From Xiphophorus maculatus (Eukaryota; Chordata; Actinopteri; Cyprinodontiformes; Poeciliidae), in contig NC_036458.1 in assembly GCF_002775205.1 (NCBI RefSeq), positions 4,308,560 to 4,372,559 of the forward strand: a stretch of DNA of 64,000 nt, read 5' to 3'. Position numbers and translations under genes: made by a program. The notes under the pieces were generated by a model. That model was given only the letters and a program-made list of their open reading frames with translations, searched no databases and was not told the DNA's origin. Of the stretch, positions 22,953 to 35,700 are shown one piece after another (positions within the stretch are counted from its first letter, which is position 1; each line of letters starts with the position of its first letter).

Positions 22953-25900
22953 ATGCTGCTGTTGCATGTGTGCATCAGTGCCGGTGTTCTGCTGTGCCTC
23001 CCTCAGTGTACCACAGGCGTTTGCACCGATGGGACACCCAAACAGTGTCAGGAAGCAGATACCGCCCCGGGAACCAATCTGGCAGGCGAAGGCTTTGATA
23101 TAACCACCATGGAGCGCAAAGGAGCCTTCGTGCTCAACATGGATGCATGGCGACGCAAGGATAAAAAATGCACCCTGTGCGTCAACCCCTTCATGGAGAA
23201 CAAGAAGCAGAAGCTGCCTCTGTCCGTGCTGGACTGGAGGGCCAAGCAGTCCTGCAACTCCCAGGTGTCGTCCAAGCTGCACAAATCCAGCGAGTCTCTG
23301 GTCAGCTCCACTTCTTCTTCCGTTGAGAACAACTGGAAAGTAAGCTTAGATTTTCAAACTATAAAAACGGGTGCGTCGTTGATGTTGGCTGGAACCAACT
23401 CCAAAGTAGCCGATTACTCCATGGCGAAAACAAAGAATGACAAGTTCAGCTTCTCAAGCCTTGGCATGTCCTGCGAGTACTACAGGTAGGAAAACGAGAA
23501 GGCAGACTTTTTTTAATAGGGCTGAATCATGATTAATCAATTACTGAAATAATCGTCAACTGATTTAGTATTTTATTAATCATTAAAGCTGCAGCATGCA
23601 ACATTTATTAAAACTGTCACCATGTTGTCATAGTATATGAGACAGATAATCTATCAAAAGCTCAATATCCTCCACCAGCTGAATAAACGAACAACTCCCG
23701 ACCAAAAACAACCAATCAGAGCCAGGAAGAGGGTCTTAGCACTGTCAATCATCCTGGTGTACGTGTTTTAAATGTGCTAATGGCAGAGAACATCTCACTG
23801 ATACAGGAAAAACAGTTATCCACCATCATCTGTGGCTATGCTAACTAGCATTAGCATTCGTGGCAGACTCTGTTGTGTTGTGGTGAACCAGCTGTAGTAG
23901 CAAAGAGGGAGAGGGTTCAGATGGGTGGCGTGTGCACAAGAATGACTGACGGTACTAAGGTCTGCCTCCTGGCTCTGATTGGTTGTTTCTAGTTAGCACT
24001 GGGAGAAGGCAGGAGAGCTCGATATACAGCATAGTATGAGGACTATCTGCCTCATACTATGCTGTCACTACAATGTGACAGTTTCAACACACATGTCAAA
24101 AAAAATTAATAAAAGTCACATATTGTAGCTTCAACTGGAGTACTAGTCGTCAACTAATTTAGTAATCAATTATTCGCTAACCGAAGTACACAAACTTTTA
24201 AAAAAAGACCATTTGCTGAAGCAGTAATTTAGCTAAAACTGTACAAAAATATAAAAATTTGCCTTTAAGATAAAAAAAAACTTTGTCTATAAATATGTTC
24301 TACCCAAAACTGTTCAAGTTGCAGTTTTAGCTTCATCTGGTTCAAATGATGTAAAAAAACTTTAAAAAGTCTCTTTTTAGGTACCTTTTGCTATTCAATT
24401 ACTAATTGGTCAATCCAAAAATAGCCAAGACATGAACTTCTAGCATTGTATGAAAAAAATTTAAATATAAAAATAGCAGAAGGTGTATTTTTCATATCCG
24501 ATTAATCAAATAGTTGTCAGAATAATTGATAAATTAGTCAATAACTAAAATAATCATTCGTTGCAGCCCAAATATTTTGTTTGCAAAACATTTGTTTCAC
24601 TGTTTATTTTTATTTCTGCCTCACTGAAATCAGCTACCGAGTGTCGAACTCGCCCAGGCTGCACAGGGAATTCAGCAAAGCGGTGAAACAGCTTCCTCGG
24701 GTGTACAGCTCTGAAAGCAAGGAACAGTTTTACAAACTCATCGACACCTACGGCACCCATTACATCAGCAAGGTGACACAAACCCATGCATCAGACTTTA
24801 TCATCGCCGCACTGTTTTTAGGCTAAATTTGTTAAATATGTCTGTAAAATGTGTCTCTGCAGGTGAAGTTGGGTGGAGATGTTCAGTCTGTCACCAGCAT
24901 TCGCCAATGTCAGGCCAGCCTGGAGAACCTCAGTGCAGAGGAGGTGCAGATGTGCCTGATGGTGGAGGCGTCTGCAAGCTTCAGGGTCACGGTAAAAGCT
25001 GAATCAAAACACTGCAAGAAGGACGTAGAGAAATCACAGAGCAAGACGGCGTTCTCAAGTCTCTTCAGCGACAGGTACAGAGAATTCATTCACTTTTCTA
25101 AACTAATAAAGGGTATTGTTCTTACATTTCTTCCGATTGGAGTATGATGTGTTTCTTTTCCAATGCAAAAAACAAATTTTACCAGTTTCTTGTTCAAATA
25201 TATTAGTACAAAACTATCTTAAAAGTAACTTTTCAGTAAAATATAGGTGTTTTAGATCAATTATATTTTTAATATTGATGAAAAAAAACATACTAATTCA
25301 ACTGGAAGATTACTTTACTTAAAAAAAATGTTATAAGTTAAACAATCTGCCAGTGGTATTTTCTAGTATTTCCTACTAACATTCAGTAATTCTTGACTTT
25401 AAACAAGCTCCTGTATCTTGCTGGAAAGTTACTTGTAAGTTAGTTTTGTCTTATTTGAAGTGTACTAAGATGTTTGCACTAGAAAGTTGACAAAAATTCT
25501 TGGTAAGATTTTGTGTTTTTGCTTTGTTTTGATACCAATATTATTGAGATATTGAATTGCTGAGAAAAACTAAATTACATTTGGGTATGTTATTTTAAAC
25601 ACAATTCCAAGTTCCTGTCTGTATGGACCTTACCAGAGGGGCCGCTTTTCATTGGCTGATGCCCATTCTACGTGGTCACGTGCGTGGCCGTCTCACAAAC
25701 ACACTTAGCTTCCCGTTAGCTAAGTGCAGCTTAATGGCAGAACTGATACAACTTCTACACCTTGAAGCCTGTCTGCTACACAGTCTTACGTTAGCTAAAC
25801 AGATCAATATGCAATGTGTCTGTATCTGACATACACTAAAGATTTTATTTTAGCAGAAAAGGCTTTGGACTAAACTGTTACTCGTGTTAGCCACGTTAGC

Positions 25901-27809
25901 ACCAAGTACAGCTAGTCAATCAACCGTCGCTGTGTTCAGGGGAGCGCTGATTAATAATCGAGAAATAAATATCAAGCCTGGAAACTTGATATCTTAGCGG
26001 ACTGAATGTTTTGTTTTTACCGTAATCTTTGCTCGTCTTACGGGGCGCAGGCGGTTGCCACGGTAACAGGTGTGCTTAAACTACAAAGAGAGAGAGAGAG
26101 AGTAAAAAGGTAGGAATGGTTTTGAGTTGATCACCTGTTCGGGTTATTTTACCTTTGTTTACCTTTGCTGTGGCGCATTACAGCCGCTGTAGTTTCTAAA
26201 AGTTGGACTAATTACCTCGTTCGTTTGTGAGTTTACGTCATTCACAGCAAACATCACATAGAACAAATATATTTCATATAATTTTAACAAACAAATGGCT
26301 TCTACCGTGGTAATTATGTGAAATAAAATTAATTATATCCCAACTTCAGAAGATTTGCCTTTACCTTTACAGAGCTCTTTGGTTCCTCCTATCAGTTTGT
26401 AGCTTCTCATATTGATATCATCAAACCAAATTTCAGATCTACCATAACTGACTGACACCTGCTGGCCTCAGGTTTGCAACCAGCTTGTGACTGGAAGAAA
26501 ACCAGTAACCTCCTCCCAGATGATGACATGAACTTGTTAGTTCCTCTGTCCATTGTAGTAGCTGATATATTGTGAAAATCCGATAGAAATGATGCACTAA
26601 TCGAGTCATGTTTACATAGAAACAACGCGTCGCGAGGCTTTGCTTGTGAGACTTGCGGTCACGTGGGTCGGTTGTGGGCGGAGCTTGGTAAGGTCCATTT
26701 TAGTCCTGCGGCAAAAACCACATTTCATGACAATCTACAGAAGTCAATTTTACCTCGTCTATTTTCATGTCTATTTTAGCTTTTAGCTGACTTTTTATCA
26801 AAGGATAAGCATTATGCAAGTTATTTATAGCATTTTTTTAACTGCGATGTTGCTTACACAAAGGTTACGTTGTGCAATGTTTTATTACTACAAAAAGATT
26901 ATACTGTATAATCTTTGACTTCTCGACAGGTTTACAGAAATCAAAGGAGGCCATACTACAGAGCCAGACCTCCTCTTCTCTGCTGATAAAGACCCATCGG
27001 CCTACAAGAAATGGCTCGATTCGATTCCACAGAACCCTAATATAATCTCGTATTCCCTGGGCGCTCTGCATGAACTCCTGCCTCCTAAATCACCAACATG
27101 GTCCAACCTGCGCTCAGCCATCTCCCATTACATCCTGGAGAAAGGTCTGGTGGTCAACTGCACCGAGCGTTGTAGAAAAGATTCGAGGGATCAGTGCGTC
27201 TGCCAGTGCCAAAACGATGAAGCGGTGAACCAGGACTGCTGCCCGAAGAAGAGAGGCATGGCCCGGTTGATTGTAACCGCACAGAGGGCTACGGGTCTGT
27301 GGGGAGACTACTTCACATCCACAGACGGCTTTGTGAAAATCTTTTACAATAAAAAAGAACACCGCTCACAAGTCATCAACAATAACAACAACCCAAACTG
27401 GAATATGGTGGTTGATCTGGGTTCGCAAGATCTGTCTGTAGAAAACAAAGTGAGATTTGAAGTTTGGGACCAGGATCATGGCTGGGACGATGACCTCTTG
27501 GGATCCTGCGAGCCGCTTCTGCAAAACGGCATCAAGGTGGACGTCTGTAACATGAACCACGGCCGGCTGTACTTCAAACTGGAAGTGAAATGTGCTCCGA
27601 GTCTGACCGGCGCTTTATGCACAGAGTATCAACCTACACCGATGAATCAGAGCCTGAAGAAGCTTTACGTGTCTCGTCACGCCCTTCCTATTCCCAAAGC
27701 CATGCTGCTGGAGATGGGAGTGTTTCTGAACGAATCCGTGTCTGCAAAGTTAACTTTTAGGAAAAACCAGAGTCTTACTGCTAAAAGGCAAACATATTAT
27801 CTTAAATAA
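22953..27809 (+). CDS. prf1: perforin-1-like gene, copy A (MACPF, EGF-like, C2), complete, 4 coding exons
   Basis: Secreted pore-forming protein of cytotoxic lymphocytes. Its MACPF domain oligomerises on membranes after calcium-dependent C2 binding. Coding exons are 22953-23485 (533 bp), 24634-24772 (139), 24863-25074 (212) and 26930-27809 (880), GT-AG, with phases 2, 0, 2; total 587 residues. A hydrophobic signal peptide spans about residues 1-22. The MACPF hallmark LAGEGFDI follows at about residues 45-52, and the signature YGTHYISK ends exon 2. Exon 4 holds a cysteine-rich EGF-like stretch (CVCQCQNDEAVNQDCCP) and a C2 domain with the acidic loop WDQDHGWDDDLLG. The start ATG lies 5 nt after a good acceptor (tttttttaacag), so a 5' untranslated exon probably lies upstream. 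The last few residues are basic and differ from copy B. The adjacent gene of the same family is at 36024-41420. Family assignment is firm; orthology to a particular fish prf1.x copy cannot be decided here. Confidence 0.93.
25160..25530. mobile_element. Family 1 palindromic MITE inside intron 3 of perforin copy A
   Basis: Begins TGCAAAAAACAAATTTTACC and ends near GTAAGATTTTGTGTTTTTGC. It shows the family phrases acaagctcctgtatcttgctg and ttacttgtaagttagttttgt. The copy is degraded. Confidence 0.7.
25624..26697. mobile_element. Non-autonomous DNA element with TGGACCTTACCA inverted ends, intron 3 of perforin copy A
   Basis: TGGACCTTACCA at 25624-25635 is exactly inverted at 26686-26697, and both ends lead into GC-rich subterminal sequence (GGGGCCGC; GGCGGAGC). 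The interior contains GA microsatellite (26086-26101) and no transposase. No clear target duplication was read. The element lengthens intron 3 by about 1.1 kb. Confidence 0.65.
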
Positions 27810-27823
27810 GGCAAATGTTCAGC

Positions 27824-28863
27824 ACTGCAAAAACACAAAATTATACCAACTACTTGTGGACAAGTTTCCAGTGCAAATATCTTCATACACTTGAAATAAG
27901 ACAAAACTAACTTACAAGTAACTTTTCTGCAAGATATTGGAGCTTGTTTTAAGTCAATAATTCCTGAAATGTCACCTATTATTCTTTCTTGAACAGGTTA
28001 GGATATCTCTATGGACTACACAAAATATGTTCATTAGATTTTTTTGCACAAAATCATTCTTAGATTTTAGTCTGCTCAGTTCAGAATGAGCTGTTTCATG
28101 GTCTCTTGTCACTTTAAATCCAAATAGGCTGCTGCTGGCCACTCCTCCAAACTCAACATTTACACTCACACATGAAAATGGGTGCAAACAGATGTGCAAC
28201 CATACATTTTTAAAAAGCAGAAGTGGGGCCTCCTGCAAAACCAACAGAAATGCAGCAAGTTGTTTCTGCGTGGTAAATCAACATCAAAACACTTGCCTTT
28301 TCCAACAGCCATTGTACAGCACATTCAGCAGTAAAATCAGCTGCCCAACCATGGAGGAGCTGAGCTCGGGTTGCTAGGTGACAGGTGGAATTCTGCTGGG
28401 GTTGCTAGGTAACAGGCCTGGGTTTGTGATTTGTGACGTTACTTTCCGGAGATGTTTGAAAAGGCCCATTTTCCAGACACAATAAACATTAACTCATTGT
28501 AAAAAAAACTTGCTGAGTGGCCTGATCTTTTAAGAAGCAGCAAAGAACCAAATGAAGGTACAAAAAAGTACATCACGCAATTTTTTGCATAATACGTCCA
28601 GTTTAATATTGATGGAAAAAGTGCTAGCTCCACTGCCAGATTATTTCACTTATTACAAGACATTTTTCTCATGTTATGTGAAATGATCTGCCAGTGGAAA
28701 TGGTACTATTTCATCAATTTTAAGGGATTATTGACTTAAACAAGCTCCTATAGCTTACTGAAAAGTTACTTGTAAGTTAGTTTTGTCTTATTTCAAGTTT
28801 ACTAAGATAGTTGCACTAGAAACTAGACAAAAACACTTGCTAAAATTTTGTGGTTTTGCAGTG
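27824..28863. mobile_element. Family 1 palindromic MITE disrupted by a family 2 insertion
   Basis: The left half of family 1 (ACTGCAAAAACACAAAATTA, about 27824-27965) and the right half (about 28600-28863, ending TTTGTGGTTTTGCAGTG) flank about 630 bp of family 2 sequence. The unit sits 15 bp beyond the stop codon of perforin copy A, so it forms that gene's 3' UTR or replaces it. Confidence 0.75.
27975..28595. mobile_element. Family 2 MITE (GTTGCTAGGTAAC family), nested copy
   Basis: Carries family 2 phrases: gaacaggttaggatat, tcactttaaatccaaatag, aaaagcagaagtggggcctc, tggtaaatcaacatcaaaac and two gttgctaggt boxes (28368 and 28401). The ends are close to TGTCACCTATTAT and GCATAATACGTCCA. Other copies lie at about 6505-7190, 29605-30760, 36760-37030, 37060-37480, 43395-43515, 46685-46910, 54770-55285 and 60715-61215. 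Confidence 0.75.
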
Positions 28864-29604
28864 AGATTAATTAAAGTTGCTGGCTCTCAATTGCTGAGAT
28901 TGTTTTATTATCTGCACCCTTTGCTTTAAATGACAATGTTTTCAGAAAAAAAGCTAGGAACTATTGTTTCTTTAAAAAAAAAAAGAGAAAATAAATAAAT
29001 AAATAAATAATTACACGGCCCCAGATGTAGAGGCAATCAGACAGAAGGATAAGCACACTTTGCTTGCCTGTAGGTGTAATGAAAACATAAATTCACCCAG
29101 GACAAATGTACAAATGTTTCACCATCTGTTAAACTCTGATTTTTGTAATTTCGGTCCATTTATGGATTATTTTTTGTGATTTTCTCATGTGTTGGTTCAG
29201 ATATATTTTGTTCACTCATTTCTGTTTATTTTTCATTTCTGTTCATTACAAAAAGTCATCATGCATGGCCTAACATCCCCTTTTGAAAACAGGTGAGACC
29301 ATTCTTTATTTCCGTACATCTTATAATTAAAGAATAAAGCATAAGCATTTTTGTATAACCTACTATAGCCAAAGTCATGTATCAACATTGTCTGCTTTTC
29401 TTACAGAAATGGTAACTGATTATTACAAATAATTAGAATAATGTGATTGCTGTTGTCTTCACTTTTACCTTTATTGAAGGACAGGTTAGGTTAAACTGAT
29501 TTATTTTTATTTTTTGAATATTCTACGCTGCTGAATTATGCTGTACTAACCCTTGCAAAGCATTATTAATAAAAAGAAGTTTATAAAATTATAGTGAAGT
29601 TGTG

Positions 29605-30760
29605 CACCTTATTTTAATCAAAGATTCACTTTTTGCATGTTTTTGTACTTCCATTTGAGTCTCTACTGCTTCTAAGAACATCTGAAAAAATACTCGGACT
29701 GTTTTAGCAACAATTTAATGTTTTTTGGTGCTGCACTGTTGCCTAGCAACTCCAGCTGAGCCTGGCCCCGTTACCTTTCAACCCAAGTGAAGCTCCAGGA
29801 TGTTTAGTCAACTAGTTTTCCCGCTGTATGGAAAAGTCAACTGTTCTGCTGTTGACATAGCGATTCAGAAAAGATGCTTGTATCAGTAGCGCCTGCAGCT
29901 GTACGGCTGTGTACACTCTGCGTACCTTGAAATATTCCTTCAAGTAAAAAAATAAGAGTTTGGGGATCTTTTGTTATCTAAGCCTCTTTGCTGTTAACAA
30001 AATTGTGGAGAAAAAAAATATCTTTTGTGTCAAAACATCTTGCACGTAGCGCACATCTCTGTGAGTCTGTAGGGGTGGGCACGCCAAAGCCTAAATGTTA
30101 TTGGTCAGTTTACTTTTGTTTATTTGGCGGCTTGGTGCTTTTTCTGCAAGCAAAAAATTAATGAGCGAAGTTTGAAACCTCCTTTAGTTCTAAGCGGTTG
30201 TTTGGTTCCCGCCTGACCGTGTGCGTGGTTCTGGCAGGATCGCCGTTTATGAGCCTTTTTTTGCAGTTTCTCGAACTGAAGAGCGGACGGGTCACCCGAT
30301 TGGCCGACAGTGACATCTGCTGCACTCTTTCTGAGCGTCAAGCTAAGACTGTGGGTTAAACAGTTAAATCTAGTCAAAACATTTGCAAAAAAAATGTGAA
30401 ATTAAGCAAACATTGTTGCTTCACCTCCTCTGGAGGTCTCAGACACACCATGTGAGATGTGGTTGTCCCCTTGTGGGTCACGTGCAGTGGTGGTATTGCG
30501 CGTACCCTTTGTAATATCCTGCAGGTGCCCCTGGTTTGTATAATGTTCAAAGATGATTATAATTCTCCTTCTGTTTGCAGCCATTGAGTTGGGGGCGTGG
30601 CCAGCAGCATTTTATATGAATTTAAAGTGACAGAGGCCCTAAAACAGCTCATTCTGAACTGAGCAGACTGAGAATGATTTTTGCAACAAAAAATGTAATG
30701 AACATGTTTTGTATAGACCATAGACCTATTCTAATCTGTTCAAGGAAGAATAAAGGTCAC
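29605..30760. mobile_element. Family 2 MITE in reverse orientation, split by an insertion of about 670 bp
   Basis: 29605-29905 runs from the family end (gcatgtttttgtacttccat) through a gttgcctagcaac box to gtacggctgt. 30575-30760 resumes at gtttgcagccattgagttgggggcgtgg. The intervening 29910-30570 is unrelated and is probably another element; no enzyme gene is visible in it. Confidence 0.55.
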
Positions 30761-31576
30761 CTTCAGTTCTTCAACGGTGGTACAACTGTCACTGTGTATG
30801 GTTCACATTCTACTGGTGCTTTTCTATTTTATTTACACATCTCTTTTTCTTTTTTGCTGATTTAATAGAACCTAACTTGTTCTCCAACAGTCTGACTTAG
30901 TTTTTCTCCTCTTCTCATAAAATATGACTACATCCCTCCACTATTTCAGGGAAATGACATTTTTTGGTCTCTGGTTTCTCTCTGACTGATAAACTGGACT
31001 GAGTTTCCTCTCGTTCGTTATAAGTACGAGTTTACGTTGCTGCTCTGAGGAAAAACATACGAAACTTTTCAACCACACTTTTTTATGCTCTTCCTGCACT
31101 CGTTTAAGACCACTGTTACCTCAACCCCCTCACCACCTCCTGCCTTGTTTCTCTGAACGTTAAATGCCTCATGTCGACATATGTTCACTCAGTTTCACCC
31201 CTGCACAAAGAACAGGCAACAGATCGGTGAGTCGTCCCCGTTTTGATACGAAATCAATGTGTTTTAACTTAAACAAGTGAATGCAAGTTTACTTATATCA
31301 TTCGGATGGGTAAAAAAAATACTTGTGTCATAGTTGCGATTATATTTAACACTGTTTTCACTAAACTCCTATGAGGCATTTGTGTCATTATTAAATACAG
31401 CTGAGAAGAAAGAAAGGTCACCAGCCTTCTGTACTGCAAAAACACAAAATCTTACCGAGTATTTTTGGTTTAGTTTCTACTGCAAATATTTTAGTACACT
31501 TGAAATAAGACAAGCAAGTTTTCATCAAGATACAGGACCTTGTTTTAGGCAATAATTCCCTAATATTAATTACTAT

Positions 31577-32733
31577 TAGGCCTGTCACGATATCAAATTT
31601 TGCTGAACGATTAATTGTCTCAAAAAACTATTGCGATAGACGATAGTATTGTCTGAAGACCTTTTTACACTGATTTAATGGAAATGACGAAATAATGCAT
31701 GCGATTTCTTGCCAAAGCAGATTTCAGGTTTTCTCCCAGGGTGTTAGCAGTATGGTTATCTGGGACATACCTGGTCTCTAAACATTTAGAGTGCAGGGTC
31801 CAGTCAGCAGCTATATAGTGAATGGTCAAGCTCATATAAGGAGTCATATTTGAACTTGACCACATATCCGACGTAGCAGAGTAAAATGAAATGTCTTTTA
31901 TCTCCTTCAGTATGTCCTCTTTAATACTGCTGTAAAGTTGTGGAATTGCCGTTTGTGATATGTATGTTTTTCCGGGGATTTCGTACCGTCTATCAAAAGT
32001 TTGCAACATTTTTCGAAATGCCGGCTTTTCAACAATATTAAATGGGAGCATCTCTTTAGCAATTAAGCAAACTACGCTGTCTGTGAGCGCGCACCACTTT
32101 GCGCCGTCCTTTTTGTATGCTTCCTGTCGATGAAATGTTTCAATGACGGTGGACTGTCGCGAACTTGAAGACGAAGACGGGCCACCGGTTGTACTTTTCC
32201 TCCTCAGCTGGAAAAACTTTACTGGATGGTTGTGCTTTAGGTGCACGTACAAGTTGGTTGTATTGCTACCCTTAGTTGCTACTATTTTATGACAAATGCG
32301 ACATACCGGCTCGCAAAGGTTCAGCGGTTCGCCTCGGTCATTTGGTTTGAATCCAAAATACTCCCACACTGCGGCAGTTGCGTTCGGCTTTGAAAGGAGT
32401 TCCATTTCGAGTCCCTCCTCCCCCAATATGAGATAGTGTTTCTTTACCTTGCTAACTCCTCACGGGGCTCTAAAGCTGCAGCAGTACAAAATGATGTGCG
32501 GGCTGACTACCTGACGTAATAGTCCCCTCCTCCTCCCTTCTCATTTTTCCCTTCCTAAAAAATGAGGAAGGGAGGGGTCAGTGGATAGCGCCGGAGTTGA
32601 GCCTACACATCCAGCGTCATCAATAGAAAGAGAAAAATACAAGCAGAGACGATATGGACGATAAATTAAATGACGTCGATAGGTTTTTTTTATCGTACGA
32701 TTAATCGATTTACGGTTTATTGCGACAGGCCTA
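31577..32733 (-). mobile_element. hAT-family DNA transposon, internally shortened
   Basis: The element starts TAGGCCTGTCACGATA and ends with the inverted form (TATTGCGACAGGCCTA). It is flanked by a perfect 8-bp duplication ATTACTAT at 31569-31576 and 32734-32741, the diagnostic hAT target-site length. At 1157 bp it is too short for an autonomous hAT. It contains one minus-strand ORF (31665-32426) encoding a BED finger and the start of a transposase. The intact target duplication suggests a fairly recent insertion. Confidence 0.9.
31665..32426 (-). pseudogene. Truncated hAT transposase fragment (ZBED-like), BED zinc finger plus N-terminal region
   Basis: The 253-codon ORF has a BED-type zinc finger: CRICHK at about residues 41-46 and HLKHNH at about 63-68, giving a C-x2-C and H-x4-H arrangement. 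A hAT N-terminal region follows (ALTDSVVCLIAKEMLPFNIVE, SATSDMWSS). The catalytic remainder and C-terminal dimerisation domain are absent; the frame runs into the element's end. It is therefore not an active transposase. The reading frame itself is undamaged over 253 codons, which again suggests a young insertion. Similarity is to the ZBED1/ZBED4-like transposase family. Confidence 0.82.
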
Positions 32734-32741
32734 ATTACTAT

Positions 32742-35700
32742 GCTGAGCAAAAGTACAGAAATGATCATGTTGATGAAGGGAAGGGGGAAAAAAGTCAATA
32801 ATTTGAGACACAAAAACTAAAATTAGGGGTTGGTAGAGACAATTTCTTTTAAAGAGAATATTCAGATGTTGCTAAAATATTCCAAAAATGTTGAAAAGGA
32901 ACATGTTTGGCACAAAAAAAAAAAACGAGGACCACAGTTAGACATGGTGGTGGCAGAATCATGTCTGCCACCACCTGACACGGTGGTGGCAACTTTCCTC
33001 AGATAGAACTAAGGAAAGTTCTATCTTTTCCTCAGATACAACTGTTTTGTTTTTCTAATTAGTTTTGACCTGAAGTTTTATGGTGTCATCTGGAAAACCA
33101 AAGAAGAAGAAGAAAGATGTCAGTTTTCAAAAACTCAATGGATTCCAATTATAGATTCGAAGGTATTCATTTATCTGGATAACTTTATAATGGTGGAGTC
33201 GGGAACTGACACAAAATCAAGATTGAATGTTGAAATTAGGTGGACATTTCTGCAACCCTCATGCTGAATTATTTTTTTGCTGTTGAGCTACACAGGATAA
33301 ATGTCAATTACGTTATATTATTATTATAATAATATTGTTGTTTTGACACCATTTTCAAGTAATAATGACATTGTAATGTAAGAACACATTCTGAAAGATC
33401 AATAAACTTTAAATTCTACTCAACATTTAACACTGGAACTAAAAGACATTTTAAATATCCAAAACAAATAAACAAAACAACAGAAACATCAAATAAAATT
33501 AATTATAAAGTCTGTGTAAACAGAATTGTCCTTCAATAACACTGCAAATTAAGACCAAAGCACCAAACCTAAGACTTTATTCATCCAGTTTTTGGTAGAA
33601 AGACAGAAAAGAGAAAAAGAATAAATAATGCAAATGGAAACTATTGAGCTGTCTTAACATTTCATGTGATTAATTGACTTATTGCAACAGGCCTCCATTT
33701 CTTTTGCAGCAGCCGATGTTCTTAGCGATTGCAGATATGAGAAACTTGCTAATAACATGCAACTTTGCATTTCTCAGGTGATTATATGCAGCTTTTTAGT
33801 TACCTACCCAAGTTTTTTCAAACCACATAGAGCTTTAGATGCAATAAACTAAAATGCTTGATGGAAACTCCTTTATTTTAAATTCTGGTGCACATCTTAA
33901 CAGAATGTTGAATAAAACTTAAAGTTAAGTAAAGCAAGTCATTGCTTCTTTTTGACAATTTGCATCTTGGTGGTAGACCACAGCAGAAAAAAGGTATATA
34001 AGATTAAGGCTAAAGTCATAGATGACAGAGATGACAGAGATAACAATACCCACAAGGCTTTAACCAGAGATTTAATCTTCTTTGTTATGAGCTGCATGAA
34101 ATATGTTGCTTAAAATAATGATTTCATGCAACGTTTGGACATATTTCAGGTAAACCAGGTCAGGATTTTAACTCAAAGTCTTAGTTTTATTTTGTTATGA
34201 CTTTTTGTTTGGCAAAAAAAACTCAGTTGAAACATTTCACAGTACAACCGTTGGACAGACAGCCTACTATGAGTATAAAGACTATAGCTGACATCACTGA
34301 CTCATTAAAAATCAGCTAAAGATGAATCATAACTGTATTAATTTTTTAATATTTTTGAATTAGTAGTTTTAACTACATTGCTTTATATCTCTTTTTCATA
34401 TCATTTTATTGTGTTAATTGTTGATCTTAACTTTTATTAACTACATTGTTTTATAACTCTTTTCCATATCATTTTATTGTGTTTATTGTTGATCTTAACT
34501 TTTTATTTTAACCCTATCCTGTTAAAGATCTTATTAGGACAATAATGACCCTTTACAACTACGTCACGATGGACGTCGGAAATCAGGATCGGGATTATTG
34601 AACTGAGCAGCTGAAGTTGTTTTTGCCAGTTTATTCATAACTTCTACTTGTGAGTGAAGCTAATTTCTCTGTGAAGCTAACTCACCTGGTTGGGGTTCGT
34701 AGACGGCGGTATAAGTTTGAAACGGCTAGCTTAAAAACCGACCCAAACCTCCTCCCTCCTGACGTGTTAATCAAACTACCGACTTTGTCTGAATTCACAC
34801 CACATGATTTATATCATTATGTCATAAACAGCGTTTCCCCTTCAACCGGAGAAGCCTCAAAAGAAGACGAGATGCTAACCAGTTTTTTCCGTACAGGCTA
34901 GGCTACATGACGGTGGAGCACTGTTTCCATGGTTACGGACGGTTAGACGCCTACCTTCTCCATAATGCAATATTTGATATCTTTCTAATCATACTTACTT
35001 ATAAAGTTTATGAACGTTACGTCTTCTTACCTTGTAAAAGTGTGTTCACTGCAAATCCGCCATTACACCGAGGGCTGCCAGTCATTGGCTGCTGTCGATC
35101 ACCATCTTCCCTCATTAAAAGATTAAATAAAATGACAAGTTTGGTTTTCATCCTTGTCTGTTTGTGCAGCCGACCGCGCAGCATCCTGTGACCATTTTTA
35201 CTGCGAAATAAACTAATTAGAAGCGCTATCAGGCTACCACATGTGCGTTTTTTGACTGGCTTCACCAGGCGCGCATTGGTTGTTTTTCACGGTGTCATGG
35301 CGGAGTGGGCGGAGTTTCGAAGAGTGACGTCACATGCAAAGGGTCAATACACAATGATTATTTTGATCTGTTTTTGTATGAAATAAACAATAAAATATAG
35401 ATTTTTGTTTTTAGAGTGCGTTTTCTAGTTTTTACTATTCAATTTTAGTTAAATGTTTAGTTTGAAACTAAACATTTCATTCTAATTTTAAGTATTAGAA
35501 TTTAGTTTCTAATACTTACAGTAGTAGTTTTTGGTTTTTCATTAGTCGGTTTTTAGGTATTGCGAATCTGTGTACATCCATAGGGTAATGAATACTTAAA
35601 AAATATACTGTTTTCAAAAAATTAATTAAAATTATTGACTGTGGTGTTTTATCCCAACTTTTGAGCAATCCAAACAGGTTGGTTTTTAGTCTAGATTTAA

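Noticed and set aside
22908-23282. 124-codon minus-strand ORF
   Set aside because: Antisense shadow of perforin copy A exon 1.
34650-35191. Two short plus-strand ORFs (83 and 94 codons)
   Set aside because: They lie inside a TGACCC-ended non-autonomous element and resemble no transposase or host protein.
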